Below, one piece after another: positions 6,452-7,277 of a DNA stretch of 7,277 bases. The position numbers and the translations under genes were made by a program. A model generated the notes under the pieces. That model ran no database searches. It had not been told where the DNA came from and was given only the letters and a program-made list of their open reading frames with translations. How positions within the stretch are numbered: position 1 is the first letter of the stretch; each line of letters opens with the position of its first letter. This DNA is from Planctomycetota bacterium (GTDB lineage Bacteria > Planctomycetota > Phycisphaerae > WQYP01): positions 1-7,277 of the forward strand of contig JAJZEY010000109.1 in assembly GCA_021805585.1 (NCBI GenBank), read 5' to 3'.

Positions 6452-7162
6452 CTATCGGCGGTCGATACGTATGGTTGCCCGCACTGCGCCGCGGGCGTTG
6501 GCATGATGCCAGGTGGCGCAGGACAATTGCAGCAGCCCGGTGTGTGTGCACAAAATCGTGCGGCCCGCCCCCACGGTTACACCCGCACCGGCTATTTGGG
6601 CATTCAGATAGTGCCGACAATTGCCATTCACCAGAATTCCCTCGGGTCCAGACCGCACAAGCTTGCCCTGTTCCATGGCGCTCCACGTTCCGGTGGCTGT
6701 AATCGTAATTAATTCGCCCTGATAGACATGGCAGACCGGCACCCAATCCATCGACGCCCGCACCGCCACGTGCAATACCGCCCCATTTCCCGCTCCGTTT
6801 CCCGCGCCATTTCCGCCGCCGCCTGCACCCGGCACGGTTGTGCCGTGCTGGTTGTCGCGCTGAAACCGCCGACTGACCGACTTCATGAACGTTGTAATGC
6901 GAACGACTTCGTTGGCTCTGCCGGCGTGCATGGCCGCCTGTTGCGCAGCTAAAAGAGAGGTGTATTCCAACCGGTCGGCGCGCCGCACCGCCGCCCGGTA
7001 GGCGATTTTAGCCGCTTTGAATTGACGGTTGTACCGTCGGATAGCCGCGATAGCCCGACTGCTTTTTGGTGCCGTGGCGGAGGAAGTTGAATCGGCCCGC
7101 AACCCTGATGCGGCCAACAAAACCAGACAAAGCACAACGACCGCTGGAATGCGACGTTTCAT
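6452..7162 (-). CDS. secreted protein with helical N-terminal part, Gly-rich linker and LecA/PA-IL-like C-terminal domain
   Basis: 236 residues from ATG 7162 to TAG 6452-6454. A longer frame runs up to 7267, but ATG 7162 has a clear ribosome site (AGGAG, 8 nt away) and opens a signal peptide: MKRR, hydrophobic core IPAVVVLCLVLLAASG, cleavage near LRA-DS (residue 23). Residues 35-104 are Ala/Arg-rich and probably helical. Residues 111-128 are a flexible linker with three GNGA-type units. Residues about 129-234 resemble the beta-sandwich of PA-IL/LecA-like proteins: VAVRASMDWVPVCHVYQGEL, ITATGTW, SGPEG, VGAGRTILCTHTGLLQL and a final ATIRID strand. Four cysteines (144, 182, 205, 215) could form disulfides in an exported protein. 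Carbohydrate binding is inferred from fold resemblance only; no calcium-site residues can be assigned. Extracellular or periplasmic location is likely. Confidence 0.85.
   Translation of the reverse strand: MKRRIPAVVVLCLVLLAASGLRADSTSSATAPKSSRAIAAIRRYNRQFKAAKIAYRAAVRRADRLEYTSLLAAQQAAMHAGRANEVVRITTFMKSVSRRFQRDNQHGTTVPGAGGGGNGAGNGAGNGAVLHVAVRASMDWVPVCHVYQGELITITATGTWSAMEQGKLVRSGPEGILVNGNCRHYLNAQIAGAGVTVGAGRTILCTHTGLLQLSCATWHHANARGAVRATIRIDRR
6779..6814 (-). repeat. 12-bp minisatellite, three copies, coding the Gly/Asn linker
   Basis: Three tandem 12-bp units (plus strand CGCCCCATTTCC, CGCTCCGTTTCC, CGCGCCATTTCC) lie in frame inside the secreted-protein gene. They encode the GNGA-type repeats that link the helical part to the C-terminal domain. 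The length is a multiple of three, so copy-number change would alter linker length without breaking the frame. The wobble differences suggest the array is old or under protein-level selection. Confidence 0.75.
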
Positions 7163-7170
7163 GGAACCTG

Positions 7171-7175
7171 CTCCT
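7171..7175 (-). promoter_or_regulatory. ribosome binding site that fixes the secreted-protein start
   Basis: AGGAG on the minus strand (7175..7171) lies 8 nt before ATG 7162. It selects this start over ATG 7267 or other upstream starts, whose added residues (with CTWPDPPGH) do not look like part of the protein and would bury the signal peptide. Confidence 0.75.
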
Positions 7176-7229
7176 GTCAATAAATGGCGCTGCTGGCGGA
7201 GCGGCGGCATAAGCCGATGACCGGGCGGG

Positions 7230-7277
7230 TCAGGCCACGTGCAGCAGTTTGCTGACATCCTCACCATTGCGCCATTT
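7230..7277 (-). CDS. C-terminal end of an unidentified upstream gene
   Basis: The minus strand from the window edge reads KWRNGEDVSKLLHVA and then TGA at 7232..7230, followed 67 bp later by the secreted-protein start. The composition and the position of the stop ahead of a good ribosome site fit the end of a real gene on the same strand, possibly co-transcribed. Fifteen residues are too few to identify the product. The overlapping frame from ATG 7267 is the alternative and looks less protein-like. No strong terminator is seen between the two genes; there is only a 4-bp CGGC-ATAA-GCCG stem (7205-7216). Confidence 0.4.
   Translation of the reverse strand, partial: KWRNGEDVSKLLHVA

Noticed and set aside
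6179..6746. Minus-strand frames 6445-6179 and 6746-6324
   Set aside because: Both read through the REP-like hairpins (giving peptides such as GTDILVCG and AQAGMPVSPWA), and one also overlaps the secreted-protein gene out of frame. They are repeat-derived artefacts.
7163..7267. N-terminal extension of the secreted protein to ATG 7267
   Set aside because: It would place 35 residues before a good signal peptide and ignore the AGGAG ribosome site at 7171-7175.
1..7277. CRISPR array, riboswitch or replication origin
   Set aside because: No regularly spaced repeats, no recognisable riboswitch core and no cluster of DnaA boxes or iterons was seen. The only tandem repeat is the coding 12-bp minisatellite.

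Overview
The window looks like chromosomal DNA of a planctomycete, most likely near the class Phycisphaerae. This is an inference from gene content: a secreted toroid/DUF4159 fusion protein, a Cys-rich small protein of a type I associate with planctomycetes, a secreted protein ending in a LecA/PA-IL-like domain, and paired 8-bp-stem palindromes of a kind I recall from planctomycete genomes. Every gene I can support lies on the minus strand, so the window is best read from high to low coordinates.

Right part (7277 to 5573). The last codons of an unidentified upstream gene end at 7230. A 236-residue secreted protein follows (7162..6452), then a 280-bp gap holding a REP-like pair of inverted hairpins (6297..6353), then a 198-residue Cys-containing protein (6169..5573). 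Centre (5572 to 2280). A 550-bp stretch without a convincing gene precedes an 818-residue exported protein (5022..2566). It has an alpha/alpha-toroid N-terminal half, two DUF4159-like domains and a proline-rich tail. A tRNA-Ser(CGA) gene (2366..2280) follows, with a candidate promoter.

Left part (2279 to 1). The 3' side of the tRNA opens into about 870 bp of gene-poor, decayed-looking DNA. It contains a transposase C-terminal remnant (1994..1791) and a short frame with a hydrophobic C-terminus (1713..1435). After that comes the first 469 codons of a large SNF2-family helicase (1407..1), which runs off the window. Its family resembles the helicases of phage-defence islands (DISARM DrmD-like, BREX-associated, or DUF1156/DUF499-associated). 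A tRNA 3' end, an IS scar and a defence-type helicase in that order suggest the edge of a genomic island, with the tRNA as the boundary and core genes to its right.

The centre and right genes may work at the cell envelope: two carry signal peptides. No shared pathway can be proven from this window. The most promising lead for an undescribed system is the helicase with its upstream short frame, but the partner genes lie beyond position 1.
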